Source: Rhodopseudomonas_A sp036404135
GTDB taxonomy: Bacteria > Pseudomonadota > Alphaproteobacteria > Rhizobiales > Xanthobacteraceae
Length of the DNA: 64,000 nt
Direction: 5' to 3'
Assembly: GCF_036404135.1 (NCBI RefSeq)
Contig: NZ_DASWPE010000157.1
Coordinates: 20,703 to 84,702 of the forward strand
The number at the start of each line of letters is the position of its first letter. Positions within the stretch are counted from its first letter, which is position 1. Made by a program: the position numbers and the translations under genes. The notes beneath the pieces are model-generated. The model did no database searches. It had not been told where the DNA came from and saw only the letters and a program-made list of their open reading frames with translations. This document shows, piece after piece, positions 15,909-27,642 of this stretch.

Positions 15909-16981
15909 GAGCGATCCGGAAACAGCAGGCAGGCGTCGCCATAGGAATAGAACCGATAGCCGGTGGCGACCGCGTGCGCATAGGCCTTGAGCATGGTCTC
16001 GCGGCCGGCGAAGGCCGACACCAGCATGACCAGCGTCGAGCGCGGCAGATGGAAATTGGTCATCATCAGGTCGACCGCCTTGAAGCGATAGCCGGGCGTA
16101 ATGAAGATCGCGGTATCGTCGGCGAACGGCTGGATGCTGCCGTCGTCGGCGGCGGCGCTTTCCAAAAGCCGCATCGAGGTCGAGCCGACCGCGACGATGC
16201 GGCCGCCACGAGCGCGCACGGCGTTCAGCGCCTCGGCGGTGTCGCGCGAAATGGTGCCCCACTCGGCGTGCATCTTGTGGTCGGCGGTGTCATCGGCCTT
16301 CACCGGCAGGAAGGTGCCGGCGCCGACATGCAGGGTGACGCGGTGGATGCTAACCCCACGCGCGGCCAAAGCGGCTTCCAGCTGCGGGGTGAAATGCAGC
16401 CCGGCGGTCGGCGCCGCCACCGCGCCGTCGTTGCTGGCGAACATGGTCTGGTAGTCGGCGGCGTCGCGGTCGTCCGGCGCGCGCTTCGACGCAATATAGG
16501 GCGGCAGCGGCGGCGCGCCGAGCTCAGCGATCGCCTGATCGAGCGCCGGCCCGTGAAACGAAAACGCCAGCGTGATCTCGCCGGCGTCACCCTTGTGCTC
16601 GACGGTGGCCTCTAACTGGCCGAGCAGGCAGACCCGGCCGTCATGGCCGAAGCGCACGCTGTCGCCGACGTTGAGTTTCTTGGCGCCCTTGACCAGCGCC
16701 TGCCAGCGCGCGCCGTCGAGCCGCTTGATCAGCGTGGCGTCGACCCTCGCCTCGGCGTCGCGGCCGATGCGGCGGCCGGCAAGCTGCGCCGCGATCACGC
16801 GGGTATCGTTGACCACCAGCGCGTCGCCGGTGGCGAGCCAGTCCGGCAGATCGCGCACCACGGCGTCGTGCAGCGCCGCGCCGGGCTTGACCACGAGCAG
16901 GCGCGCGGCATCGCGCGGCTGCGCCGGCCGCAGCGCGATCGCCGAGGCCGGCAAGTCAAAGTCGAATAGATCGGTGCGCAT
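15905..16981 (-). CDS. queA: S-adenosylmethionine:tRNA ribosyltransferase-isomerase (358 aa)
   Basis: Second enzyme of queuosine synthesis encoded here: it moves the ribosyl part of SAM onto preQ1-modified tRNA to form epoxyqueuosine. The protein begins MRTDLFDFDLPASAIALRPAQPRDAARLL and contains VNDTRVIAAQLAGRR, PTAGLHFTP and the C-terminal MTNFHLPRSTLVMLVSAF segment, all family hallmarks. The open frame extends upstream to 17077, but that part lies inside the dispersed palindromic repeat, so the start is set at 16981. Confidence 0.96.
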   Translation of the reverse strand: MRTDLFDFDLPASAIALRPAQPRDAARLLVVKPGAALHDAVVRDLPDWLATGDALVVNDTRVIAAQLAGRRIGRDAEARVDATLIKRLDGARWQALVKGAKKLNVGDSVRFGHDGRVCLLGQLEATVEHKGDAGEITLAFSFHGPALDQAIAELGAPPLPPYIASKRAPDDRDAADYQTMFASNDGAVAAPTAGLHFTPQLEAALAARGVSIHRVTLHVGAGTFLPVKADDTADHKMHAEWGTISRDTAEALNAVRARGGRIVAVGSTSMRLLESAAADDGSIQPFADDTAIFITPGYRFKAVDLMMTNFHLPRSTLVMLVSAFAGRETMLKAYAHAVATGYRFYSYGDACLLFPDRS

Positions 16982-17002
16982 GAGGGGTTGGCACTGAATG
17001 CT

Positions 17003-17138
17003 CCCTCTCCCCGCTTGCGGGGAGAGGGGTGGGGTGAGGGGGTTGATGAGCTGCGACCGATCGCAACGCCCCCTCACCCGACCCGGCTACGCTACGCTTC
17101 GCCGGGTCGACCTCTCCCCGCAGGCGGGGAGAGGGGAA
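17003..17138. repeat. Dispersed palindromic repeat element, copy A
   Basis: The outer arms CTCTCCCCGC-TTGCGGGGAGAG and CTCTCCCCGC-AGGCGGGGAGAG are each hairpins, and inner arms GTGAGGGGGTT / CCCCCTCACCCGACCCGG pair across the centre. A closely related element of similar size lies at 54827-54981. It fills most of the gap between queA and the cyclophilin gene. Confidence 0.88.
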
Positions 17139-17151
17139 GAGGCGCCGATCG

Positions 17152-17622
17152 TTATTCAGCGGCGTCGTCGGCGGCCATCCGGGCCTTGACGATCTTGTCG
17201 GGATCCTTCACCGGCTCGCCGCGCTTGATCTTGTCGACGTTCTCCATGCCCTCGGTCACCTTGCCCCACACCGTGTACTGGTTGTTGAGGAACGCGGCGT
17301 CGTCGAAGCAGATGAAGAACTGGCTGTCGCCGGAGTCGGGGCTGGCGGCGCGCGCCATCGAGGTGGTGCCGCGGACATGCGGCTCCTTGTTGAACTCGGC
17401 CTTCAGCTTCTGGCCGCTGCCGCCGGTGCCGGTGCCCTGCGGACAGCCGGTCTGCGCCATGAATCCCTCGATGACGCGGTGGAACACGATGCCGTCATAG
17501 AAGCCTTCGCGGACCAATTGCTTGATCCGGGCGACGTGGTTCGGCGCCAGGTCCGGGCGCATCTCGATGGTGACCGGACCTTGGGTGGTTTCGAGGATCA
17601 GGGTGTTTTCGGTAACGGCCAT
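17152..17622 (-). CDS. ppiB: Cytoplasmic cyclophilin-type peptidyl-prolyl isomerase (156 aa)
   Basis: Catalyses cis-trans isomerisation of X-Pro bonds. Catalytic-site segments VFHRVIEGFMAQTG, FNKEPHVRGTTSMARA, DSQFFI and the loop LNNQYTVWGKV are all seen. No signal peptide, so cytoplasmic. The start at 17622 has AGGA upstream; a start 18 bp earlier is possible but less well placed. It follows the exported cyclophilin gene by 32 bp, an old-looking tandem duplication in which one copy is exported. Confidence 0.95.
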   Translation of the reverse strand: MAVTENTLILETTQGPVTIEMRPDLAPNHVARIKQLVREGFYDGIVFHRVIEGFMAQTGCPQGTGTGGSGQKLKAEFNKEPHVRGTTSMARAASPDSGDSQFFICFDDAAFLNNQYTVWGKVTEGMENVDKIKRGEPVKDPDKIVKARMAADDAAE

Positions 17623-17654
17623 GATGGAATTCCTGTTCAATGGATTGTCGATGA

Positions 17655-18218
17655 TTACTTGATGTCGGAGGCGACCTGGACCTTGATCATCTTGTCGGGG
17701 TCGGTGACCACGCCGCCCGCCGAACCCGGAGGCGCCTTCTTAAGCTTTTCGACCACGTCCATCCCGGACACCACTTCGCCGATCACGGTATACTGGCCGT
17801 TCAGCCCGGAACCGTCGGCGAACATGATGAAGAACTGCGAATTGGCGGTGTCGACGCTGTCGCCGCGCCGCGCCATGCCGACGATGCCGCGCTTGAACGG
17901 CACCTGGGAGAATTCCTGCTTCAAATTGGGGTATTTCGAGCCGCCGGTGCCGTTGAAGTTCTGGCCGTCGCCGGTCTGCGCCATGAAGCCGTCCATCACC
18001 CGGTGGAACGGCACGTTGTTATAGAAGCCCTCGCGGGTGAGCTGCTTGATGCGCTCGGCGTGCTGCGGCGCCAGATCAGGGCGCAGCTTGATCACGATGC
18101 GCCCCTTGGTCGAGTCGATCACGATCGCATTGGCCTTGTCGAGACTGGCCGGCAGCGATTGCGCGATGGCGGGAGCCGCGCACAACAGCGCGGCGATGAG
18201 GCCTAGAATTCGGATCAT
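17655..18218 (-). CDS. Exported cyclophilin-type peptidyl-prolyl isomerase (187 aa)
   Basis: The same fold as its downstream neighbour (PFHRVMDGFMAQTG, FKRGIVGMARRGD, NSQFFIMFAD, LNGQYTVIGEV) but with an N-terminal signal peptide MIRILGLIAALLCAAPAIA, probably cut after AIA. It should act in the periplasm as a folding helper. It ends 32 bp before the cytoplasmic paralogue and begins 29 bp after coaD, so coaD and the two cyclophilins are probably co-transcribed. Confidence 0.94.
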   Translation of the reverse strand: MIRILGLIAALLCAAPAIAQSLPASLDKANAIVIDSTKGRIVIKLRPDLAPQHAERIKQLTREGFYNNVPFHRVMDGFMAQTGDGQNFNGTGGSKYPNLKQEFSQVPFKRGIVGMARRGDSVDTANSQFFIMFADGSGLNGQYTVIGEVVSGMDVVEKLKKAPPGSAGGVVTDPDKMIKVQVASDIK

Positions 18219-18247
18219 GATAACTCCGGATCAGAGAGAAAAGCCGG

Positions 18248-18745
18248 TCAGCCGGCGAATTTGGTGGTCAGGCTGTGGGCGACCTGCGGCGGCACGAAAG
18301 CCGAAACGTCGCCGCCCATCGCAGCGATCTGCCGCACCAGTGTGGCGGTGATCGGGCGGACGCTGACCCCGGCGGGGATGAACACCGTATGCAGCTCGGG
18401 CGCCATGGTCTCGTTCATGCCGGCGATCTGCATCTCGTAATCGAGATCGGTGCCGTCGCGCAGCCCGCGGATCAGGATGGTGGCGCCGACCCGCTGCGCC
18501 GCGGTGACGGTGAGATTGTCGTAGGTGGTGCAGTCGAACGCGCAATGCGCGGCGCCGGCGATCGGCGCGAACACCGTCTCCACCATGTCCAGCCGCTCCT
18601 GGGTGGAAAACAGCGGCTTTTTGCCCGGATGCACCCCGATCGCCACGATCAGGCGGTCGCACAGCGCCACGGCGCGGCGGACGACGTCGAGATGGCCGTT
18701 GGTGACGGGGTCGAAAGAGCCGGGATAGATCGCGATACGGGGCAT
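18248..18745 (-). CDS. coaD: Phosphopantetheine adenylyltransferase (165 aa)
   Basis: Makes dephospho-CoA from phosphopantetheine and ATP, the penultimate step of CoA synthesis. IAIYPGSFDPVTNGHLD carries the TxGH nucleotidyltransferase motif; RGLRDGTDLDYE and the ISST-like VSVRPITATLVR segment are in their usual places. The frame is open back to 18814, but MPRIAIYPGSF at 18745 is the family start. Confidence 0.96.
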   Translation of the reverse strand: MPRIAIYPGSFDPVTNGHLDVVRRAVALCDRLIVAIGVHPGKKPLFSTQERLDMVETVFAPIAGAAHCAFDCTTYDNLTVTAAQRVGATILIRGLRDGTDLDYEMQIAGMNETMAPELHTVFIPAGVSVRPITATLVRQIAAMGGDVSAFVPPQVAHSLTTKFAG

Positions 18746-19067
18746 CCCTTCGTCTAGCCTGCCGACCGCGGGCTCGCAAGCGCCCGGTTCCGGCCGGCCC
18801 GGCTTCCACGTCAAGGTTTATTTTCCATTCGCCCTTGAACCAATTGGGGGGCTCGCGCGTCATCCGGGTGCAACACGCGAAACTCTGAAAACATTGCAGC
18901 TTTTCTCGCAATGTTTCGTAACGCCGGGGCGATGAAACAATTCGGCGGTGCGACGAAGCCTGATGACCGGGCGGACGACAAGGTCCTGAAACCGGAGCTG
19001 GGTAAATCACCAGCTTAGGGAAGCGACAAACTAACCGGCCGCAAAGGCCATTCGACAGGGGTTCGTC
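18746..19067. promoter_or_regulatory. Divergent 322-bp intergenic region with a 9-bp dyad
   Basis: Lies between coaD (leftward) and the small exported protein (rightward). The only structured element I see is AAACATTGC at 18889-18897 facing GCAATGTTT at 18908-18916, a perfect 9-bp inverted repeat with a 10-bp centre, which could be an operator or an RNA hairpin. An AGGGG ribosome-binding site precedes 19068. Confidence 0.4.
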
Positions 19068-19325
19068 ATGATCAAGGCTCTTTCCGCCGTCGCCATCGCC
19101 GCGTTCGTTGCAGCCGCCCTCACACTTTTGCCGGGATTTGCGCCGCAGGTCGAAGCCAGCGTGCCGGTGGCGCTCGCCAAGAGCGATCGGCTCGACATCC
19201 GCCCGGTCGGCCGCGACTGCTCGCAGCAGGCCTGGCCGAACTTCGAAGCCTCCTGCCTGCGCACCGCCGGCGCCAAGACCCTGACCATCCACGAAGCCCG
19301 GCTGGTCACCACCGAGCGCCGCTAA
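19068..19325 (+). CDS. Small exported protein of unknown function (85 aa)
   Basis: Begins with a clear signal peptide (MIKALSAVAIAAFVAAALTLLPG). The mature part is about 55 residues with two cysteines (in RPVGRDCSQQ and FEASCLRTAG), which could form one disulfide in the periplasm. The ATG has AGGGG at a good distance and the gene is followed by a strong terminator, so it is a complete monocistronic unit. I do not recognise a named family; the sequence looks like short exported proteins common in this bacterial group. Confidence 0.8.
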   Translation: MIKALSAVAIAAFVAAALTLLPGFAPQVEASVPVALAKSDRLDIRPVGRDCSQQAWPNFEASCLRTAGAKTLTIHEARLVTTERR

Positions 19326-19374
19326 GACAATTCGAGTTTACCCAAGCGCTTCCTCCAAGTGGCGCTTCTTCGAT

Positions 19375-19410
19375 GGCCCCCGGAGTGCCCGCCGGGGGCC
19401 TTTCGATTTG
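19375..19410 (+). terminator. Rho-independent terminator of the small exported protein gene
   Basis: GGCCCCCGG (19375-19383), an 8-base loop, then CCGGGGGCC (19392-19400): a perfect 9-bp GC stem followed by TTTCGATTTG. It begins 50 bp after the stop codon. Confidence 0.85.
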
Positions 19411-19479
19411 GGGGCGTCCAGGCGAAGCGTTGCGCCCACGCCCCGCTCCGCCCCGGCATCCCGCGTCGGGATCGAGAGC

Positions 19480-20241
19480 TCACTTGCCGCCGGTGACATC
19501 GAGGAACGTGCCGGTGACGAAGGAAGCCTCGGCGCTTGCCAGCCACAGGATCGCCCGCGCCACCTCCTCAGGCTGGCCGCCTCGTCCCATCGGGATCGAA
19601 TCCTTGACGCGATCCACCCGTCCCGGCTCGCCGCCGCTGGCATGCATCTGCGTGTAAATGTGCCCCGGGCGAATGCAATTGACGCGGATCCCCTCGCGCG
19701 CGACTTCCTTGGCAAATCCGGTCGTAAATGTCTCAAGGGCCCCTTTCGACGCGGCATAGTCGACATATTCGTTGGGACTGCCGAGCCTGGCCGACGCCGA
19801 CGAGACGTTGATCACGACGCCGCCGCGCCCGTTGTGACGATACGACATGCGCTTCGCTGCATGCTGCGCGCACAGCATCGGGCCGATCGCGTTGACCGCG
19901 AACATCCGCTGCATCCGCTCGAAGCCGAGCTCCTCCAGCCGGGACTGCGGCGCGATGATCGCAGCGTTATTCACCAGCACATCGATGCGGCCGAAATTCC
20001 GGTCGATCGCGGCGAACAGCGCAGCGACCTGCTCAGGATCCGCGTTGTCGGCACGCACCGGCAAAGCGCGACGGCCAGCAGCTTCTATTTCGGCCGCCAC
20101 CGCCCGCGCCGCAGCCTCGTTGGAGACGAAGCTCAGCGCGACATCGTAACCTTGCGCGGCGGCAAGCCGCGCCGTCGCCGCGCCGACGCCGCGACCTCCC
20201 CCCGTGATCAGAATGAGCGGTGCCTGTGTGCTGGCTTGCAT
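19480..20241 (-). CDS. Short-chain dehydrogenase/reductase, FabG-like (253 aa)
   Basis: Classical SDR. It has the TGGGRGVGAATAR nucleotide-binding turn, a NADP-type region with DNAD, LVNNAAI, the catalytic Ser in INVSSASARLG and YAASK with the catalytic Tyr and Lys. The C-terminal substrate loop does not point to a particular alcohol or ketone. It stands about 75 bp from a leftward MFS gene; they may be co-transcribed, but no pathway can be inferred. Confidence 0.9.
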   Translation of the reverse strand: MQASTQAPLILITGGGRGVGAATARLAAAQGYDVALSFVSNEAAARAVAAEIEAAGRRALPVRADNADPEQVAALFAAIDRNFGRIDVLVNNAAIIAPQSRLEELGFERMQRMFAVNAIGPMLCAQHAAKRMSYRHNGRGGVVINVSSASARLGSPNEYVDYAASKGALETFTTGFAKEVAREGIRVNCIRPGHIYTQMHASGGEPGRVDRVKDSIPMGRGGQPEEVARAILWLASAEASFVTGTFLDVTGGK

Positions 20242-20316
20242 CAGCGGACCTTGCTGTGGCGGTGGGGATCACGATGAGCGCCGGCCCCGCCCGCATGCCG
20301 GCGGCTCATGGTCGGC

Positions 20317-21507
20317 TTAGGACCGCAAAACGGGTCGGAGAGAAACCACCATCGGGATGATGGCCGCTGCGGTCAAAGCGGCCGCCATGACGCCCATGGT
20401 CTGGTCCGAGTGGTCCGCGATCGTCCCATACAAGATCGGCGCCAGCGCGCCGGCGCCGATGACCCCGGTGTAGAAGATCGCGAAGGCGCGCCCGACCTCG
20501 CCTTTTTTCGCCAGTTCGGGAACGGTGCCGTAAAGCACCGACGACGTGCCGTTGAGGACGATCCCCAGCAGCGGCAGCGCCACCAGCGTCGCGGGCAGAG
20601 ACAGCTTCAGCGTCGCGATCATGAACAAGGCGGTCATCGCTTCCGTGGCGACGACGCTCCAGATCACGCCGAGCCGCTCGCCGAGCCAACCGCAGCAGGC
20701 TTTGCCCAGTGCCCCGCCGGAGAACAGCAGCGCCAGGCCGACGCCGATGGTGGTTTCCGTGCCGCCCTTGGCATGCAGCAGAAACGGCAGAAACAACAGG
20801 TAACCCATCCGCGTCGCGGTATCGAAAGCCCCGATCGCAACCAACAGCGGAAAACCGCGGCCGTCGCTTCCGCCGGACCTCGATCGTTGTCGTGGTGCCG
20901 CGAAGCTTTGTTTCGGCAAAATGCCGAGCAAAGCGAAAGCCACCGCGAGGCCAATTGCGGCCATCATCCCGACGACAGGCCGCCAAGCGATCAGCGGCAG
21001 CAGCAGCGCGGCGAGCGCCGGGAAGGTCGCCTTTCCGACGTCCCCGGCAAAATTGTAAACCCCCAAGGGCCCGCGCGACGCCGACCCGTAAGTCTCTGTG
21101 ACGAGGAGCGAACCACGCGGATGCTGGATGCTCGATCCGATGCCGGCAAGGACGAGGCCGACGCACAGCCCCGGCAATCCGAGCGGCAGCGCCATCACCA
21201 GAAACCCCGCCGCCGCCACGGCTGTCGCAAGCGCCAACGCCACACGCGGGCTCATGCGCGAGGTCAGTCGATCGGCCGGAATCTGCAGACCGCCCATGGT
21301 TCCAGAATACAGCGACCGCAGGATCGCCAGACCGGCGTAAGACAGTCCGAACTCGGCCTGCCAGATCGGCAGGAACGCATAGAGTTGATCGGTGTAGCCG
21401 TCGTGCAGACAATGCGCGACGCAAGCGCCCGTGAGGTTGCGCCGCGATGGCGCCTCTTCGGTGTCGTGCTTCGGCTTTGTCCAATCCGCGGTTGTCGTGC
21501 TTTGCAT
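20317..21507 (-). CDS. MFS transporter, fosmidomycin-resistance (Fsr)-like (396 aa)
   Basis: A hydrophobic protein of about 12 predicted membrane helices. The first helix reads ACVAHCLHDGYTDQLYAFLPIWQ, and DRLTSRMSPR lies in the loop after helix 2; this resembles the Fsr efflux subfamily. GGAGG lies 7 bp before the ATG. It is divergent from a LysR regulator whose gene starts 94 bp away, a common arrangement for a regulator controlling a drug-efflux gene. The substrate is unknown. Confidence 0.85.
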   Translation of the reverse strand: MQSTTTADWTKPKHDTEEAPSRRNLTGACVAHCLHDGYTDQLYAFLPIWQAEFGLSYAGLAILRSLYSGTMGGLQIPADRLTSRMSPRVALALATAVAAAGFLVMALPLGLPGLCVGLVLAGIGSSIQHPRGSLLVTETYGSASRGPLGVYNFAGDVGKATFPALAALLLPLIAWRPVVGMMAAIGLAVAFALLGILPKQSFAAPRQRSRSGGSDGRGFPLLVAIGAFDTATRMGYLLFLPFLLHAKGGTETTIGVGLALLFSGGALGKACCGWLGERLGVIWSVVATEAMTALFMIATLKLSLPATLVALPLLGIVLNGTSSVLYGTVPELAKKGEVGRAFAIFYTGVIGAGALAPILYGTIADHSDQTMGVMAAALTAAAIIPMVVSLRPVLRS

Positions 21508-21601
21508 GCTCTGGCCTCCGGATTGAGACCCTATACGCGTGAGTTTTCATCGAAAAGCTGGTATGGAATCACAGGTATCGTCCACTTTTCTCACAGGTTC
21601 C

Positions 21602-22525
21602 ATGCGCGGCCTCCCTCCTCTCAATGCCTTACGCGTGTTCGAGGTCGCCGCGCGGACCGGCAGTTACTCCCAGGCCGGGGCGGAGCTGAGGTTGACCCAC
21701 GGGGCGGTCAGCCGGCAGATCGCGGTGCTGGAGACCTGGCTGGGGCAGCGGCTGTTCGCGCGCGTCGGGCGCCGCATGGTCGCCACGCCCGCCGCACGGG
21801 CGTTTGCCGCCGAGGTCAGCCAATCCTTTGACCGCTTGAGCACGGCCGCGGAAGCCTGCGGACATCCTGCGGTGCGCCATATCCTGCGCGTCAACGTCTC
21901 GACGACCTTTGCCATGCGCTGGCTGATCCCGCGGCTCGATCGGTTTCAATCGACGCGGCCCGACGTCGAAGTCGCGGTGACCACGGCCACGACACTGCAT
22001 GACGAGTTGCGAGGCGGCTTTGACATCGCGATCCGGCGCGGACCGGCTGAACAGTCGTTATGGCCGCAATATCGCGTGGTCCATTTGTTCGACGAGGTCG
22101 ATACGCTGATCGCCAGCCCGGGCTTGCTGGAGCGCCTGCCGCTCGATGAGCCGGCCGACGTCTCGAACCATGTGCTCTTGAGCAGCGAGACGCGCCCGGG
22201 TGACTGGATCGACTGGCTGGAGCACGCCGGACTATCTTCGAAGGCCGGGCAACGGCGGCGCGTGTTCGATCATTTCTTCGTCACGCTGCAGGCGGTCGTC
22301 GACGGCCTTGGCATCGGCATCGGCCCGCTGCCGGTTCTCCAGGCCGACGTCGCGCTGGGACGCATCGTCGCTCCGTTTCCAGCCATTCGCGTTGCACGCA
22401 CCGGCTACGTGGCGCTGATCCCTTTCGATGCCAACAAGACCTCGGCGCTCACCAGCTTCATCGACTGGCTGGTGGCAGAGGCGCGTAGCAAGGGTTCAAT
22501 TGAAAAGCCGGGCGATCGCGTTTGA
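21602..22525 (+). CDS. LysR-type transcriptional regulator, GcvA-like (307 aa)
   Basis: The N-terminal helix-turn-helix reads LNALRVFEVAARTGSYSQAGAELRLTHGAVSRQIAVLE, followed by a linker helix and a periplasmic-binding-like effector domain (about 95-295). MRGLPPLNALRVFEV is the usual start of the GcvA subgroup, so 21602 is preferred over the in-frame GTG 21539 and ATG 21563. It likely controls the divergent MFS gene through the 94-bp space between them. Confidence 0.88.
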   Translation: MRGLPPLNALRVFEVAARTGSYSQAGAELRLTHGAVSRQIAVLETWLGQRLFARVGRRMVATPAARAFAAEVSQSFDRLSTAAEACGHPAVRHILRVNVSTTFAMRWLIPRLDRFQSTRPDVEVAVTTATTLHDELRGGFDIAIRRGPAEQSLWPQYRVVHLFDEVDTLIASPGLLERLPLDEPADVSNHVLLSSETRPGDWIDWLEHAGLSSKAGQRRRVFDHFFVTLQAVVDGLGIGIGPLPVLQADVALGRIVAPFPAIRVARTGYVALIPFDANKTSALTSFIDWLVAEARSKGSIEKPGDRV

Positions 22526-22657
22526 ACAGTGCCGGTCAGCGACAGCACGGTGAGCGCGCAAGCATCGGCCCGCAAGCCAACCGCGCCGCTAGCAACTGAC
22601 CTGCCGGTACGGCCTCAAAGGCTCGCTCAAATAAGCAATCAATCAGGCCTTCGACCC

Positions 22658-22748
22658 GTCATTGCGAGGAGCTCTTGCGACGAAGCAATCCAGGGCCACG
22701 CAATGAGGCCCCTGGATTGCTTCGCGCCGGCTTCGGCTCGCAATGACG
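22658..22748. repeat. Dispersed palindromic repeat, CGTCATTGCGAG family, copy A
   Basis: The outer arms CGTCATTGCGAG (22658-22669) and CTCGCAATGACG (22737-22748) are exact inverted repeats. Inner arms CGAAGCAATCCAGG and CCTGGATTGCTTCG also pair. It lies just downstream of gyrA. A diverged copy is at 63389-63500. Confidence 0.9.
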
Positions 22749-22786
22749 AAAACCCTGATCTTCCGTGCTGCGTTTCGGCCAGCCTC

Positions 22787-25576
<2,790 letters not shown>

Positions 25577-25999
25577 AGGGTGATTTCCGGTCAGAATCTG
25601 TTTCGAATTTTATAGCTGATCGGGCGGCCGCGAACCACCCTTAACTGGTTCCGGTCGAGGGTTTTTCCCTTCGTTTTTCCAAATACTTACGCGGGACGCA
25701 GGGCTCACCTTGCGGGGTCATTCCGGGGCGCGAGGCCGCAGGCCGAGCGAACCCGGAATCTTGCCGCAAGCACAAGCACCCCGCGCCACGCCCGTCGCGA
25801 GATTCCGGGTTCGCTCACAGCTTCGCTGTTCGCGCCTCGGAATGACGACTTTGGCGCGGAGGACCACACGTTTGCGCCTACCCACTCGTGCGTTAACGGA
25901 ACGCCGCATTCGTAACGGTCCCGGTTCTGCGGAGCAGCGCTTCGCGCTGCGCCGCGCCCGGGACACAAGACCTCAAAACCGACGTTGAGGTGTCGGCCC
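25577..25999. other. 423-bp gene-less region upstream of gyrA and downstream of hflX
   Basis: Holds the gyrA promoter side (25577-25700), the large palindromic element at 25717-25847, a GCAGCGC-TTC-GCGCTGC hairpin at 25934-25950, and a 7-bp stem ACCTCAA/TTGAGGT at 25970-25991 just after the hflX stop that may weakly terminate that operon. Overlapping open frames on both strands here follow from the palindrome and are not genes. Confidence 0.6.
25717..25847. repeat. Dispersed palindromic element, TCATTCCGGGG family
   Basis: The outer arms GTCATTCCGGGGCGCGAG and CGCCTCGGAATGAC pair, and so do the inner arms GCGAACCCGGAATCTTGC (25747-25764) and GCGAGATTCCGGGTTCGC (25797-25814; 17 of 18 match). 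The whole can fold into one long cruciform or RNA hairpin. Confidence 0.85.
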
Positions 26000-27382
26000 C
26001 TACTCCGGATGCAACACCGCGCCGAACCGGCTGATCACGGCGTCGCGCTTGGTCGGATCGACCCGCACCGTCATGGCGAAGCGGCCGTCCGCGAGCTCTT
26101 TCTCCAGCACCTCGGCGTTGCGGTGCAGCCAGCTCACCCCGGCGCCGTCGGCGGCGTCGATCGAGAGATCAAGCGTGATCCTTGCCGCCGCCAGCCGGTC
26201 CTCGATCGCCAGCAAGAGCGCGTCGACACCCTCGCCGGTGACGGCGGACACCAGCAGGCAGGGATGCTGCGGGTCGCGGCGCGCCGCGATGTTGCGCAGA
26301 TTGGCGAGCTCGTCGGCGGCGAACTGATCGATCTTGTTCCAGACCTCGATGATGCGGCCGCCGCCGCCGGCCTCCGGATCGATGCCGAGCTGCCGCAGCA
26401 CGGCTGCGACGTCGTCCTGCTGGGCGTCGGCGTCCTCATGGGCGATGTCGCGGACGTGCAGGATGAGGTCGGCTTCCAGCACCTCTTCCAGCGTGGCGCG
26501 GAACGCCGCTACCAATTGCGTCGGCAGATTGGAGATGAAACCCACGGTGTCGGACAGCATCGCCTTGCCGCCATGCGGCAGATGCAGCGCCCGCAGCGTC
26601 GGATCCAGCGTTGCGAACAGCATGTCGGCGGCCTGCACCTCAGCGCGGGTCAGCCGGTTGAACAGCGTCGACTTGCCGGCATTGGTGTAGCCGACCAGCG
26701 CCACCACGCGGTACGGCACCCGCTGCCGGCCGGCGCGGTGCAGCCGGCGCGTGCCCTGCACCTTCTTGATCTCGTTTTCGATCTTGCTGATGCGGTCGCC
26801 GATCAGCCGGCGGTCGGCCTCGATCTGGGTCTCGCCAGGGCCGCCGAGAAAGCCGAAGCCGCCGCGCTGCCGCTCCAGATGGGTCCAGGAACGCACCAGC
26901 CGCGAGCGCTGATAGTTGAGATGCGCGAGCTCGACCTGCAGCGCGCCTTCCTTGGTCTTGGCTCTGCGGCCGAAGATCTCCAGGATCAGCCCGGTGCGAT
27001 CCAGCACCTTGGCGCTCCAGGCCTTCTCCAGATTGCGCTGCTGGATCGGCGACAGCGCGCAGTCCATCACCACCAGATCGGCCTCATGGGCCTTGATGGT
27101 GCCGAGGATCTCCTCGACCTTGCCCTTGCCGAGATAGGTCGCCGGGCGGATTTGGCTGATCGGCGCCAGGATGGCTTCGGCCACCATCAGGTCGATCGCC
27201 AGCGCAAGGCCAGCGGCTTCCTCGAGCCGGGCCTGCGAACTGCGCTGGGCGTGAATCTCGGCCTGCGGATCGGGATCGCCACGACGCGCACGCAAATACG
27301 GACCGATAACGATGGCTCGTCCGGTCTGGTTTGCTGACGGCTGCGGCCGGTCAGCGGCCCCTTCGAAGCTGCGGGGTTCCAA
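26000..27382 (-). CDS. hflX: GTPase HflX (460 aa)
   Basis: Ribosome-associated GTPase. The N-terminal HflX domain shows ATYLGKGKVEEI and VMDCALSPIQQRNLE. The GLGG-like stretch GFLGGPGETQIEADRR precedes the G domain, with G1 GYTNAGKSTL, G3 DTVGF and G4 NKID. The start is TTG at 27382 (TTG GAA CCC CGC); no ATG suits the family N terminus. It follows hfq by 11 bp, the classical hfq-hflX pair. Confidence 0.95.
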   Translation of the reverse strand: MEPRSFEGAADRPQPSANQTGRAIVIGPYLRARRGDPDPQAEIHAQRSSQARLEEAAGLALAIDLMVAEAILAPISQIRPATYLGKGKVEEILGTIKAHEADLVVMDCALSPIQQRNLEKAWSAKVLDRTGLILEIFGRRAKTKEGALQVELAHLNYQRSRLVRSWTHLERQRGGFGFLGGPGETQIEADRRLIGDRISKIENEIKKVQGTRRLHRAGRQRVPYRVVALVGYTNAGKSTLFNRLTRAEVQAADMLFATLDPTLRALHLPHGGKAMLSDTVGFISNLPTQLVAAFRATLEEVLEADLILHVRDIAHEDADAQQDDVAAVLRQLGIDPEAGGGGRIIEVWNKIDQFAADELANLRNIAARRDPQHPCLLVSAVTGEGVDALLLAIEDRLAAARITLDLSIDAADGAGVSWLHRNAEVLEKELADGRFAMTVRVDPTKRDAVISRFGAVLHPE

Positions 27383-27393
27383 TCAGTTGGTTC

Positions 27394-27642
27394 TCAAGCT
27401 GGAGCGTCCTCGCCACCTTCGAACAGTTGGATCGGGGCGCCCGGCATGATGGTCGAGATCGCATGCTTGTAGACCAGCTGCGAATGACCGTCGCGCCGCA
27501 GCAACAGGCAGAAATTGTCGAACCAGGTGACAATGCCTTGCAGCTTGACCCCGTTGACCAGAAAGATCGTGAGTGGCGTCTTGGTCTTACGTACGTGGTT
27601 GAGAAAAGTATCCTGTAGATTCTGTGCGCGGTCGGCCGCCAT
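27394..27642 (-). CDS. hfq: RNA chaperone Hfq (82 aa)
   Basis: Hexameric Sm-like RNA chaperone that pairs small RNAs with mRNAs. AADRAQNLQDTFLNHVRKTKTPLTIFLVNG carries the Sm1 motif with the proximal-face Gln; YKHAIST is the Sm2 motif. The start at 27642 gives the standard N terminus; the open frame continues upstream to 27723 without meaning. The C-terminal tail is short, as usual in alphaproteobacteria. Confidence 0.97.
   Translation of the reverse strand: MAADRAQNLQDTFLNHVRKTKTPLTIFLVNGVKLQGIVTWFDNFCLLLRRDGHSQLVYKHAISTIMPGAPIQLFEGGEDAPA

Noticed and set aside
25705..25988. Three overlapping small ORFs on both strands (82-92 codons)
   Set aside because: They arise from the large palindromic repeat at 25717-25847, and their translations mirror each other.
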